The translations under genes were made by a program, and so were the position numbers. Under the pieces are notes generated by a model that was not told the origin of the DNA, did no database searches, and worked only from the letters and a program-made list of their open reading frames with translations. This document shows, one piece after another, positions 21,325-29,021 of a DNA stretch of 64,000 nt. Every line of letters starts with the position of its first letter. The first letter of the stretch is position 1. The stretch comes from Pseudorhizobium pelagicum (GTDB taxonomy: Bacteria; Pseudomonadota; Alphaproteobacteria; Rhizobiales; Rhizobiaceae): positions 1 through 64,000 of the forward strand of contig JOKI01000019.1 in NCBI GenBank assembly GCA_000722615.1. The letters run 5' to 3'.

Positions 21325-21938
21325 GCGTGAAGGTCGGTATCGAGCCGAGCATCCATCCCAGCGCCAGCGTCAACAACTCGAAGCTCGGTCGCTATACGGA
21401 GGTCGCCGAACGCTGCCGCATCGATGAAGCGGAGATCGGCGACTACTCCTACATCATGCAGGATGGCTCGGTCTGGTGCGCGACGATCGGCAAGTTCGTC
21501 AACATCGCCGCCGCCGTGCGCATCAATGCCACCAACCACCCCACCTGGCGCGCCACGCTTCACCACTTCACCTACCGCGCCGCCAACTACTGGGATGACG
21601 CGGAGAACGAAGAGGAGTTCTTCGAGTGGCGGCGCGAGAACCGGGTGACGATCGGCAATGACGTCTGGATCGGCCACGGTGCGACTCTCCTGCCGGGCGT
21701 CACCGTCGGCAACGGTGCGGTGATCGGCGCGGGTGCCGTCGTCTCCAAGGATGTCGAGCCCTATACGATCGTCGGCGGCGTCCCCGCAAAGCTCATTCGC
21801 GAGCGTTTTTCGAAGGACGTCGGCGAGCGGATGGACAAGCTTGCCTGGTGGAACTGGGACCACCTGAAACTGCGCGCCGCACTCGATGATTTCCGCGCCC
21901 TGACGGCCGAGGACTTCCTTTCAAGGCATGGCGGCTAA
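21321..21938 (+). CDS. hexapeptide-repeat transferase of phosphonate operons
   Basis: A 205-residue left-handed beta-helix protein of the LbH transferase superfamily. Hexapeptide repeats ([LIV]Gxxxx) run through residues about 8-60 and 112-155, with a loop holding [18 protein letters not shown], where histidine is the usual catalytic base of such acetyltransferases. Its family (phosphonate-operon hexapeptide transferase, TIGR03308 type) is found only with phn genes. A plausible role is acetylation of aminophosphonates, as PhnO does by an unrelated fold, but the substrate is unknown. The ATG at 21321 overlaps the phnL stop. Confidence 0.85.
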   Translation: MSVKVGIEPSIHPSASVNNSKLGRYTEVAERCRIDEAEIGDYSYIMQDGSVWCATIGKFVNIAAAVRINATNHPTWRATLHHFTYRAANYWDDAENEEEFFEWRRENRVTIGNDVWIGHGATLLPGVTVGNGAVIGAGAVVSKDVEPYTIVGGVPAKLIRERFSKDVGERMDKLAWWNWDHLKLRAALDDFRALTAEDFLSRHGG

Positions 21939-21953
21939 GGGAACCTCCAAAGG

Positions 21954-21977
21954 GTCGCCAATTGTAACATTGGCGAC
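21954..21977. promoter_or_regulatory. perfect 9-base inverted repeat upstream of phnC
   Basis: GTCGCCAAT at 21954-21962 and ATTGGCGAC at 21969-21977 flank TGTAAC. The repeat lies 16 bases after the transferase stop and 75 bases before phnC. It may be an operator for a dimeric regulator or a weak transcript-end hairpin (there is no T-run). It differs from the palindrome in front of phnG. Confidence 0.5.
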
Positions 21978-22001
21978 ACAAAACCGACATTCAGCCTTCA
22001 T
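21962..22001 (+). promoter_or_regulatory. candidate Pho-box array upstream of phnC
   Basis: Four heptamers repeat with exact 11-base spacing: TTGTAAC (21962), GCGACAC (21973), CCGACAT (21984) and CCTTCAT (21995). They resemble the PhoB half-site CTGTCAT, each imperfectly (3-5 of 7). The 11-base period is the hallmark of PhoB binding. It overlaps the inverted repeat described separately and would drive phnCDE under phosphate limitation. Confidence 0.45.
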
Positions 22002-22051
22002 CTGCGGCCGTTAATGCCAATCTCAATTCAGGCAACAAGAAGGCGCCGAGC

Positions 22052-22906
22052 ATGAAGTTCGAACTCAGGAACGTCACCCGCCGCTTCGGCGAACGAACGG
22101 CCGTAAACGACGTGAACCTCGAGATCCCGCAGGGGCAGATGGTAGGCATCATCGGCCGCTCCGGCGCCGGCAAGTCGACACTTCTTCGGATGATCAACCG
22201 CCTGACCGATCCCTCGTCCGGCTCGATCCATTTCGGTGATCTCGAGGTGTCTCGCCTGCGCGGCAACGCGCTTCGCGGCTGGCAGCGCGATTGCGCCATG
22301 ATCTTCCAGCAGTTCAACCTCGTGCCGCGGCTCGACGTGCTGACCAATGTCCTGCTCGGTCGCCTCAACCACCGGTCCACGGTGATGAGCCTCCTCAGCG
22401 TGTTCACCCGTGAAGAGCGCATCATGGCGATCGCCGCCCTGGAGCGGCTCGGCATCGAGCAGACGGCACTGCAGCGCGCCGGCACGCTTTCAGGCGGCCA
22501 GCAGCAGCGCGTTGCCATTGCCCGTGCCCTGATGCAGGCCCCGAAGATGGTTTTGGCCGATGAGCCGATCGCTTCGCTGGACCCGCTGAACGCCAAGATC
22601 GTGATGGACGCACTGCGCGACATCAACGAGCGCGAAGGCATTACCGTGATCACCAATCTTCACACGCTCGATACGGCGCGCGGCTACTGCGAGCGCATCA
22701 TCGGCATGGCTGACGGACATGTCGTCTTCGACGGAACGCCGTCAGAGCTGACGGCCGAAGCCGTTCAAGCGATCTACGGCTCAGACCGCGATGGCGCAGG
22801 GATCGACGAGTCGATGACCTCCACCAGCATCAATATTCCCGCGTCGGCCGAAAGGCCCGCCAGGTCATCGGCCGGTGTCAACGCCCTGGCTGCAGCCAGC
22901 GTCTGA
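22052..22906 (+). CDS. phnC: phosphonate ABC transporter, ATP-binding protein
   Basis: A 284-residue ABC ATPase that powers phosphonate import with PhnD and PhnE. Walker [10 protein letters not shown] lies near residue 34, the signature [15 protein letters not shown] near 147, and Walker [14 protein letters not shown] near 170, the last typical of PhnC. It has a Ser/Ala-rich C-terminal extension of about 30 residues beyond the ATPase fold. It is the first gene of the transporter unit, preceded by Pho-box-like repeats. Confidence 0.95.
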   Translation: MKFELRNVTRRFGERTAVNDVNLEIPQGQMVGIIGRSGAGKSTLLRMINRLTDPSSGSIHFGDLEVSRLRGNALRGWQRDCAMIFQQFNLVPRLDVLTNVLLGRLNHRSTVMSLLSVFTREERIMAIAALERLGIEQTALQRAGTLSGGQQQRVAIARALMQAPKMVLADEPIASLDPLNAKIVMDALRDINEREGITVITNLHTLDTARGYCERIIGMADGHVVFDGTPSELTAEAVQAIYGSDRDGAGIDESMTSTSINIPASAERPARSSAGVNALAAASV

Positions 22907-22954
22907 CCCGAGCTTCATCGCAAGCCAGCGTCAAAGGCAATTCTTGCAACAGCA

Positions 22955-22971
22955 GTCCGGGCTGTCCGGAC
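22955..22971 (+). other. small hairpin in the phnC-phnD gap
   Basis: GTCCGG and CCGGAC flank a five-base spacer just before the CAGGAG ribosome binding site of phnD. It could protect the 5' end of a processed phnD message. No T-run follows. Confidence 0.3.
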
Positions 22972-22988
22972 AAACAGGAGACGATCTC

Positions 22989-23897
22989 ATGCTGAAGAAA
23001 ACTATGCTCGCCACGGTGGCCCTGGTTGCTCTTGCCGGCAACGTCATGGCGCAGGACCTCAAGGAATTCCGCATCGGCATCCTCGGCGGCGAAAACGAAG
23101 CCGACCGCCTGCGCAATTTCCAGTGCATGACCGAAAAGCTCCCCGCCGTTCTCGGCGTAGAGAAGGTCTCGCTCTTCCCGGCAGCCGACTATGACGGCGT
23201 CGTTCAGGGCCTGCTCGGCGGCACGCTCGACTACGCCGAACTCGGCGCGTCGGCCTATGCCAAGGTCTACCTGGAAGATGCCAATGCCGTTCAGCCGATC
23301 CTGACCACGGTCCAGACCGACGGTTCGATGGGCTACCACTCGATCATGGTTGCCCGCAAGGACAGCGGCATGACCAAGGTCGAAGACATCAAGGGCAAGA
23401 AGCTCGGCTACGCGGACCCGGATTCCACCTCCGGCTACCTCATCCCCGTCGTCACCCTGCCCGAGGCTCTCGGTGGTGCAACGGTCGAGGAATTCGTTGC
23501 TGAAACCGGCTTCGGCGGCGGCCACGAGAACCTGGTTCTGGAAGTCGTCAAGGGCACCTTCGATGCCGGCACCACCTGGGGCTCTGGCGTTGGCGAATTC
23601 AAGGACGGCTACTCGTCCGGCAACCTTCGCAAGATGGTGGACAAGGGCATCCTGAACATGGACGACCTCGTCGAGCTCTGGAAGTCGCCGCTGATCCCGA
23701 ACGGCCCGGTCGTCGTGCGCAGCTCGATGAGCGAAGACATGAAGACCAAGTTCAAGGAATTCATGGTCGGCCTGCCGAAGAGCGATCCGGCCTGCTTCTC
23801 GGCCGTCCAGGGCGGTGACTTCACGGGCTTCGCCGAAGTCGACGTCGACTTCTACAAGCCGATCATCGACGCCCGCAAGGCAACCATCGGCGGCTGA
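22989..23897 (+). CDS. phnD: phosphonate ABC transporter, periplasmic binding protein
   Basis: A 302-residue periplasmic protein with a signal peptide at residues 1-20 (cleavage after VMA). The mature part starts QDLKEFRIGILGGENEADRL and contains GYADPDSTSGYLIP, the ligand-hinge motif of PhnD/PhoD phosphonate and phosphate-ester binding proteins. The ATG at 22989 is chosen because CAGGAG lies nine bases upstream and the signal peptide starts there. A strong terminator follows, so its message is probably made in excess over the permeases. Confidence 0.95.
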   Translation: MLKKTMLATVALVALAGNVMAQDLKEFRIGILGGENEADRLRNFQCMTEKLPAVLGVEKVSLFPAADYDGVVQGLLGGTLDYAELGASAYAKVYLEDANAVQPILTTVQTDGSMGYHSIMVARKDSGMTKVEDIKGKKLGYADPDSTSGYLIPVVTLPEALGGATVEEFVAETGFGGGHENLVLEVVKGTFDAGTTWGSGVGEFKDGYSSGNLRKMVDKGILNMDDLVELWKSPLIPNGPVVVRSSMSEDMKTKFKEFMVGLPKSDPACFSAVQGGDFTGFAEVDVDFYKPIIDARKATIGG

Positions 23898-23913
23898 TCT
23901 GCCCCCTCGTCGC

Positions 23914-23950
23914 AAGGCCGCCGACCGTACCCTCGTTCGGCGGCCTTTTC
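23914..23950 (+). terminator. intercistronic Rho-independent terminator between phnD and phnE1
   Basis: AAGGCCGCCGA at 23914-23924 is the exact complement of TCGGCGGCCTT at 23937-23947, with a 12-base loop, and the stem runs into TTTTCTT. An 11-base perfect stem with a T-tract is a strong terminator inside an operon; partial read-through would lower permease expression relative to PhnD. Confidence 0.8.
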
Positions 23951-23978
23951 TTGAGCCGCATTATCCCGGGATACCGCC

Positions 23979-24938
23979 ATGCCAACCTCTGTCATTACCC
24001 CGACGCTCAGCGAGAGCGGAAAGCTGATCGAGCGCCACTGGCAACAGCTGGCGGGACAGCGGCGGCTCTACACGGCACTCTCCGCCCTCCTGCTGCTGCT
24101 CGTGGTGTCCGGGTCCCTGTGGTTCGCCAACGAGACCAATTCCGGCAAGTTCTTCGACCGGCTCCCCTACTTCTTCGACTTCGTGGGGCAGCTTATTCCG
24201 CGCGACGGCATGGAAGTCTGGCGCGCCCTGTTCGACCTGCCCTCCCCCTATGACGACGGCAGCCTGAAATACAACTATCCTGAAGGGCGGCTCTATTTCA
24301 CGGAAAGCCTGTACCTCCCGGAATACTTCCATCAGATGCTGGTGACCCTGAACATCGCGATCGCCGCGACCGGGATCGGCCTGATCTTCGGCTTCATGCT
24401 GTCGTTCCTGGCCGCCAAGAACATGACCCCCAACCCCTGGATCCGCGGAACGGCGCGACGCGTGATGGAACTGCTTCGCGCCTTTCCCGAGGTTGTCATC
24501 GCCGGCTTCTTCCTGGCCATCCTGTCGCTCGGGCCTCTGCCGGCCGTCATCGCGGTCGCCATCCACACCATCGGGGCGCTCGGCAAGATGTTCTTCGAAG
24601 TCATCGAGAACGCCGACATGAAGCCCGACGAAGGCCTCAAGGCTGTCGGCGCCAACTGGGTGGAGCGGTCGTGGTTCGGCATGGTGCCGCAGGTCATGCC
24701 GAACTTCATGAGCTATTTCCTGTTGCGTCTCGAGATCAACGTGCGCGCTTCGACCATCATCGGCGCAGTCGGCGGCGGCGGCATCGGCGAACTCCTGCGC
24801 CTCTCGATCGGTCAGGGACATGAGGCAAAGACGCTGGCCATCATTCTCCTGCTGCTTCTGACCATCATCGCCGTGGATCAATTCTCCGCATGGCTGCGCC
24901 GCAAGCTTGTCGGCGACCAGGCTTTCCAGGCAATCTGA
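23979..24938 (+). CDS. phnE: phosphonate ABC transporter permease PhnE (first copy)
   Basis: A 319-residue inner-membrane permease. One helix is at about 29-47, then a periplasmic loop of about 65 residues, then about five helices. The EAA loop with NADMKPDEGLKAVGANWVER near residue 220 contacts PhnC. VRASTIIGAVGGGGIGELL at the C-terminal end is typical of PhnE proteins. It is the first of two adjacent PhnE genes that probably form a heterodimeric channel. Confidence 0.94.
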   Translation: MPTSVITPTLSESGKLIERHWQQLAGQRRLYTALSALLLLLVVSGSLWFANETNSGKFFDRLPYFFDFVGQLIPRDGMEVWRALFDLPSPYDDGSLKYNYPEGRLYFTESLYLPEYFHQMLVTLNIAIAATGIGLIFGFMLSFLAAKNMTPNPWIRGTARRVMELLRAFPEVVIAGFFLAILSLGPLPAVIAVAIHTIGALGKMFFEVIENADMKPDEGLKAVGANWVERSWFGMVPQVMPNFMSYFLLRLEINVRASTIIGAVGGGGIGELLRLSIGQGHEAKTLAIILLLLLTIIAVDQFSAWLRRKLVGDQAFQAI

Positions 24939-24951
24939 AAGAGGCTCCGCC

Positions 24952-26457
24952 ATGACCACTCTCAACGTAGCCGAAATGGATGCGCTCGCAGCCCGCCACC
25001 CGGCCCTCCTCCACCGCTCGCCCTGGCAGCGCTTCCGCATTCCGATCATCGCGGTAACCGTCGTCCTCTACTTCATCTTTGCCTGGTGGTTCTTTGCCGT
25101 GGGCAAGGTCCTGGGCACCGCCAACTGGGGACTGGCCGGCAACTATCTGGCCGACTGGATCTCCTACGAAATTCGTCCGGACATCGAGATTGCGGCAGAC
25201 GGATCGATCCAGATCAACTACCCGCGCTTCGATCCCATCGGCCCGAACCCCAATCCGGACTGGCTCGAGGCAAAGCGCGAAACGGTCACGCGCACGATCG
25301 AGATTCCCGGGGCCTCATCTTCCGCCCCGGCTCCATCCTCTTCGTCGAGCTTCAGCTTCATGGCGCCGGCACCTGCGCAGCAGCAGACGGCGGCCACTGC
25401 CCCGACGACGGAGACCCGTGTCGAAGAGGTCGTGACGGAAGCCTTTGTCGATCTCGGCCCGTCGCGGACCATCGACATCCAGCCCGAGCGGGTGGTGATG
25501 ACGCGTGGAGACGAGACGCTGGTGCTCTTGCTGGACCACGCCGCCGATGAAGTCCTGGCCGAGGGTCCACTTCCCGACTGGGCAGAGCAACGGTCGCCTG
25601 GCGCACGAGTGATCGCCTATTTCGGCTTCTCCGGCTGGGCCGACGTCAGCGCCGACCGGGTGCGGGTGCGCAAGCGCTTCCTCGGCTGGGAGAACTTCTT
25701 CTTCGACACGAATTCCGCCTTCTTCGGCAGGTCCGCAAGCGAGGTCGCCGGTCTCGTCTTCAGCGGCGAGCGCCTCGACCCGTCGCAAAGCAATCTGTCG
25801 CTTGCCTGGAACGACATCCTCTACAATCCGTCCTGGCAGCATCTCGATGTCTGGACGAAGCTGCTGCAGACCATCGTGATGGCCTTCATCGGCACGCTGT
25901 TTGCCATGATCGTCGCCTTCCCGCTGTCGTTCATCGCGGCCCGCAACATCCTGCGCAACCGACCGGTGAACCAGATAGCCAAGCGCTTCTTCGACTTCCT
26001 GCGGTCCGTCGACATGCTGATCTGGGCCCTGTTCTTCACCCGCGCGTTCGGGCCGGGGCCGCTCGCAGGTATTTCCGCGATCTTCTTCACCGACACAGGC
26101 ACCCTCGGAAAGCTCTACGCCGAGGCGCTGGAGAACATCGACGACAAGCAGCGGGAGGGCGTGCGCTCCGTCGGCGCGCCGCCCGCCACGGTCCAGCGGT
26201 TCGGCGTGCTGCCGCAGGTCATGCCGATCTTCGCCTCCCAGGCGCTCTATTTCTGGGAGTCCAACACCCGCTCGGCCACCATCATCGGGGCGGTCGGCGC
26301 CGGCGGTATCGGCCTGAAGCTTTGGGAAGCGATGCGCACCAATTCCGACTGGGAAAATGTCGCCTACATGGTACTGCTCATTCTTCTCGTGGTATTCCTG
26401 TTCGACGGCATTTCCAATGCGCTCCGCTCGAGACTGATGGGAACACGATCCCATTAG
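24952..26457 (+). CDS. phnE: phosphonate ABC transporter permease PhnE (second copy, with long periplasmic domain)
   Basis: A 501-residue permease, much longer than the usual 260-320. A first helix lies at about 26-46. Residues about 50-295 form a large periplasmic region that includes a low-complexity Ser/Ala/Pro/Gln stretch (about 120-150). The standard membrane domain occupies about 300-495, with an EAA loop (ENIDDKQREGVRSVGAPPA near 395) and TRSATIIGAVGAGGIGLKL. Related long PhnE/PhoT proteins occur in rhizobia. The ATG at 24952 follows GAAAGAGG. Confidence 0.93.
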   Translation: MTTLNVAEMDALAARHPALLHRSPWQRFRIPIIAVTVVLYFIFAWWFFAVGKVLGTANWGLAGNYLADWISYEIRPDIEIAADGSIQINYPRFDPIGPNPNPDWLEAKRETVTRTIEIPGASSSAPAPSSSSSFSFMAPAPAQQQTAATAPTTETRVEEVVTEAFVDLGPSRTIDIQPERVVMTRGDETLVLLLDHAADEVLAEGPLPDWAEQRSPGARVIAYFGFSGWADVSADRVRVRKRFLGWENFFFDTNSAFFGRSASEVAGLVFSGERLDPSQSNLSLAWNDILYNPSWQHLDVWTKLLQTIVMAFIGTLFAMIVAFPLSFIAARNILRNRPVNQIAKRFFDFLRSVDMLIWALFFTRAFGPGPLAGISAIFFTDTGTLGKLYAEALENIDDKQREGVRSVGAPPATVQRFGVLPQVMPIFASQALYFWESNTRSATIIGAVGAGGIGLKLWEAMRTNSDWENVAYMVLLILLVVFLFDGISNALRSRLMGTRSH

Positions 26458-26468
26458 TATCGGGTTCC

Positions 26469-26486
26469 CCATCATCATTCTGTCAT
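26469..26486 (+). promoter_or_regulatory. candidate Pho box upstream of the DUF1045-phnM-phnN unit
   Basis: CCATCAT at 26469-26475 and CTGTCAT at 26480-26486 are separated by CATT, so the heptamers repeat every 11 bases. The second is identical to the PhoB consensus half-site and the first matches five of seven. It lies 80 bases before the DUF1045 gene in a 109-base gap, which suggests a separate phosphate-regulated transcript. Confidence 0.55.
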
Positions 26487-26566
26487 GGAAATCTACTAGC
26501 GCAGGCCCTGTCTTGGCGCTCCTTCTCCGATAGGCTCCAAACAGCTTCCTGATTCTGGATACCATC

Positions 26567-27280
26567 TTGCGCTACGCCATCTATTACACCCCGGCCCCCG
26601 ACAGCCCTTTGGCCAGCGATGCCGGGCGCTGGCTCGGCCGCGACGCGTTTTCCGGCGAAATGCTGGGCGCGCCAGGCGGCCTTGCTATGCCTTCCGAGCA
26701 GTGGCAGGGCCTTGTCGCCGAGCCGCAGCGCTATGGCTTCCATGCGACCCTGAAGGCTCCGTTCGAACTCCGTCACGGGCAGACGGAGGCCGCACTGGTT
26801 GACGCATTCGATGCTTTTGCCGCATCGGTTGCGCCGTTCGGCATCCCGGAGGTCATTCTCGGGCAACTCGGTCCGTTCTTTGCGCTGGTTCCCGCCGTGG
26901 TCCATGCTCCACTGCAGGCCTTCGCCGCCTCCGTCGTGGAAACATTCGAGCCGTTCCGTGCCCCCCTGTCAGACGCCGACGTGGCACGCCGCCGACCGGA
27001 GCGGCTGACGGAGACCCAGCGAGAAAACCTGACGGCATGGGGCTATCCCTATGTCATGGATGAATTCCGCTTCCACATGACGCTGACCGGACCCGTCGAG
27101 GACGACCTGGCGCCGACCATCCTTTCGGAACTCAAGCGCCGTTTTTCCCGCCAGGACGGTCAGCCGCTCGCCATCGACGGACTGGCGCTCTTCATCGAAG
27201 CCCGCCGGGGCGAGCCCTTCACCATTCACAGCTGGCGACCGCTCGGCCTGCCGGCGCACAGCAGAAAGATCCTCCCATGA
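26567..27280 (+). CDS. DUF1045 phosphonate-operon protein, 2H phosphoesterase-like
   Basis: A 237-residue protein of the family found in phn operons (DUF1045). Two HxTx motifs are visible, HATL at residue 59 and HMTL at residue 170, the hallmark of the 2H (LigT-type) phosphoesterases that open cyclic phosphates. The phn genes here include no phnP, whose product normally opens 5-phosphoribosyl 1,2-cyclic phosphate, so this protein is a candidate replacement; that is inference. The start is a TTG at 26567 with a weak ribosome binding site. The stop overlaps phnM. Confidence 0.8.
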   Translation: MRYAIYYTPAPDSPLASDAGRWLGRDAFSGEMLGAPGGLAMPSEQWQGLVAEPQRYGFHATLKAPFELRHGQTEAALVDAFDAFAASVAPFGIPEVILGQLGPFFALVPAVVHAPLQAFAASVVETFEPFRAPLSDADVARRRPERLTETQRENLTAWGYPYVMDEFRFHMTLTGPVEDDLAPTILSELKRRFSRQDGQPLAIDGLALFIEARRGEPFTIHSWRPLGLPAHSRKILP

Positions 27281-28416
27281 CCGCCGAGACCGTCCTCTCG
27301 AACGCCCGCATCGTCCTTGACGACCAGATCCTTTCCGGCTCTCTCCTGATCCGTGATGGCAAGATCGCCGATATCTCCGAAGGGACCGCACGATCCGGCG
27401 AGGATGTCGAAGGCGACTATCTCATCCCCGGATTGATCGAACTGCATACCGACCACCTGGAACAACACTACTCTCCGCGTCCAGGCGTTCGCTGGAACAC
27501 CACGGCGGCCATCCAGGCCCATGACGCGCAGGTCGCCACGTCCGGCATCACGACCGTCTTCGATTGCCTGCGGATGGGCGCCGACGAGGACGGTGGCTTT
27601 GAGATGGGCGAGATGCGCGGCCTTGCGGATGCGATCCATGCCGCCCAGAAGGAAGGCCGCCTACGCGCCGAGCACCTCTTCCACCTGCGCTGCGAAGTCT
27701 CTTCCGACAACGTGCTGGAGCATTTCGAGGACTTCAAGGAGGATCCCTATGTCCGCCTCGTCTCGCTGATGGACCATGCCCCCGGCCAGCGGCAGTTCCA
27801 GTCGATGGACCAGTACATCCTCTACTACAAGGAAAAGCGCGGTCTCAGCGACGAGGCCTTCGCCCATTTCGTCGCGCGGCGGCAGGCGGCGTCCGCACAA
27901 TATTCGGCGCTTCATCGCGACGAACTGGCGCGCCTCTGCGCCGAGCGCGGCATCACGGTGGCCAGCCACGACGACGCGACCCTCGGCCACGTCGACGAAG
28001 CGATCGGCCACGGCGTGCGGCTTGCGGAATTCCCGACCAGCTTCGAGGCTGCCGAGGCGTCTCACAAGGCGGGCATGAGCGTGCTGATGGGAGCACCCAA
28101 CATCGTGCGCGGCAAGTCCCATTCCGGCAATATCGCAGCCCGGGAACTGGCCGAGCGCGGCGTGCTCGACGTTCTGTCCTCGGACTACGTGCCGCTCAGC
28201 CTGCTGCACGCGCCCTTCGTGCTCTCCGACGATATGGAGAGCATCTCGCTGCCCAAGGCCATGGCCATGGTGACCTCCACGCCGGCACGCACCGTCGGTC
28301 TCGACGACCGCGGCCGGATCGCGACGGGTCTTCGTGCCGATCTCGTTCGGGTGCAGCGCGACACCGGCGTGCCGGTCGCGCGTGCGACCTGGCGAGAAGG
28401 ACGCCGGGTAGCGTGA
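27277..28416 (+). CDS. phnM: alpha-D-ribose 1-methylphosphonate 5-triphosphate diphosphatase
   Basis: A 379-residue metal-dependent amidohydrolase-fold enzyme that removes pyrophosphate from ribose 1-phosphonate 5-triphosphate to give the PhnJ substrate. The metal motif appears as LIELHTDHLEQH near residue 50. ASHDDATLGHVDEA near 230 and LSSDYVPLSLL near 303 supply further ligands. It overlaps both the DUF1045 gene (four bases) and phnN, so the three are translationally coupled. Confidence 0.95.
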   Translation: MTAETVLSNARIVLDDQILSGSLLIRDGKIADISEGTARSGEDVEGDYLIPGLIELHTDHLEQHYSPRPGVRWNTTAAIQAHDAQVATSGITTVFDCLRMGADEDGGFEMGEMRGLADAIHAAQKEGRLRAEHLFHLRCEVSSDNVLEHFEDFKEDPYVRLVSLMDHAPGQRQFQSMDQYILYYKEKRGLSDEAFAHFVARRQAASAQYSALHRDELARLCAERGITVASHDDATLGHVDEAIGHGVRLAEFPTSFEAAEASHKAGMSVLMGAPNIVRGKSHSGNIAARELAERGVLDVLSSDYVPLSLLHAPFVLSDDMESISLPKAMAMVTSTPARTVGLDDRGRIATGLRADLVRVQRDTGVPVARATWREGRRVA

Positions 28417-29012
28417 TGGATCACGCAGCCGCTGCCGAGCAAGCCGCAAGCGGGCGTCTGGTCGTCGTCGTTGGCCCCAGCGGCGCCGGCAAGGATACGC
28501 TGATGGCCTTTGCGGCCGCGCGGCTGCGGGACCGGGCGGATGTGGTTTTCGTACGCCGCGTGATCACCCGCGACGGCAATGCGGGCGGCGAGGATCATGA
28601 TGCCGTCTCCGAGGAAGAGTTCCTGCGGCGGGCGCAGTCCGGCCGCTTTGCCGTCTACTGGGAGGCGCATGGTCTAAACTACGGCATTCCGGCGGAAACG
28701 CTGCAGCAGATCACAGAAGGTCGTGTCGTCGTCGCCAACGGATCACGTTCGGCACTGCCGCACTTCAAGTCTGCCTTCCCATCAATGACGGTCGTCAATG
28801 TTACCGCCCGGCCGGAGGTGCTCGCCGCACGGCTGGAGGCCCGCGGTCGCGAAAGCCGCGAGGAGATCATGCGCCGGCTGCAGCGAAGCACGCCGACGCG
28901 CCTCGACGACTACGACGTCGTCACGATCGACAACAGCGGTTCGATCGAAGACGCCGGCGAGGCCATGGTCGATGCGCTTGCCAATTGCCTGCCGGTACCT
29001 CGCCCGCAATAA
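28416..29012 (+). CDS. phnN: ribose 1,5-bisphosphate phosphokinase
   Basis: A 198-residue P-loop kinase, related to guanylate kinase, that converts ribose 1,5-bisphosphate to PRPP, the last step of C-P lyase salvage. Walker A GPSGAGKDT is at residues 20-28 and RRVITRDGNAGGEDHDAV supplies the substrate loop. The ATG at 28416 overlaps the phnM stop; a GTG three bases upstream is also possible. It is the last gene of the phn island and is convergent with polA, nine bases away. Confidence 0.94.
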   Translation: MDHAAAAEQAASGRLVVVVGPSGAGKDTLMAFAAARLRDRADVVFVRRVITRDGNAGGEDHDAVSEEEFLRRAQSGRFAVYWEAHGLNYGIPAETLQQITEGRVVVANGSRSALPHFKSAFPSMTVVNVTARPEVLAARLEARGRESREEIMRRLQRSTPTRLDDYDVVTIDNSGSIEDAGEAMVDALANCLPVPRPQ

Positions 29013-29021
29013 AAGCGCTCC

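Noticed and set aside
26458..26566. Possible small gene between phnE2 and the DUF1045 gene
   Set aside because: The gap has no frame with a start and ribosome binding site; its best content is the Pho-box-like repeat.
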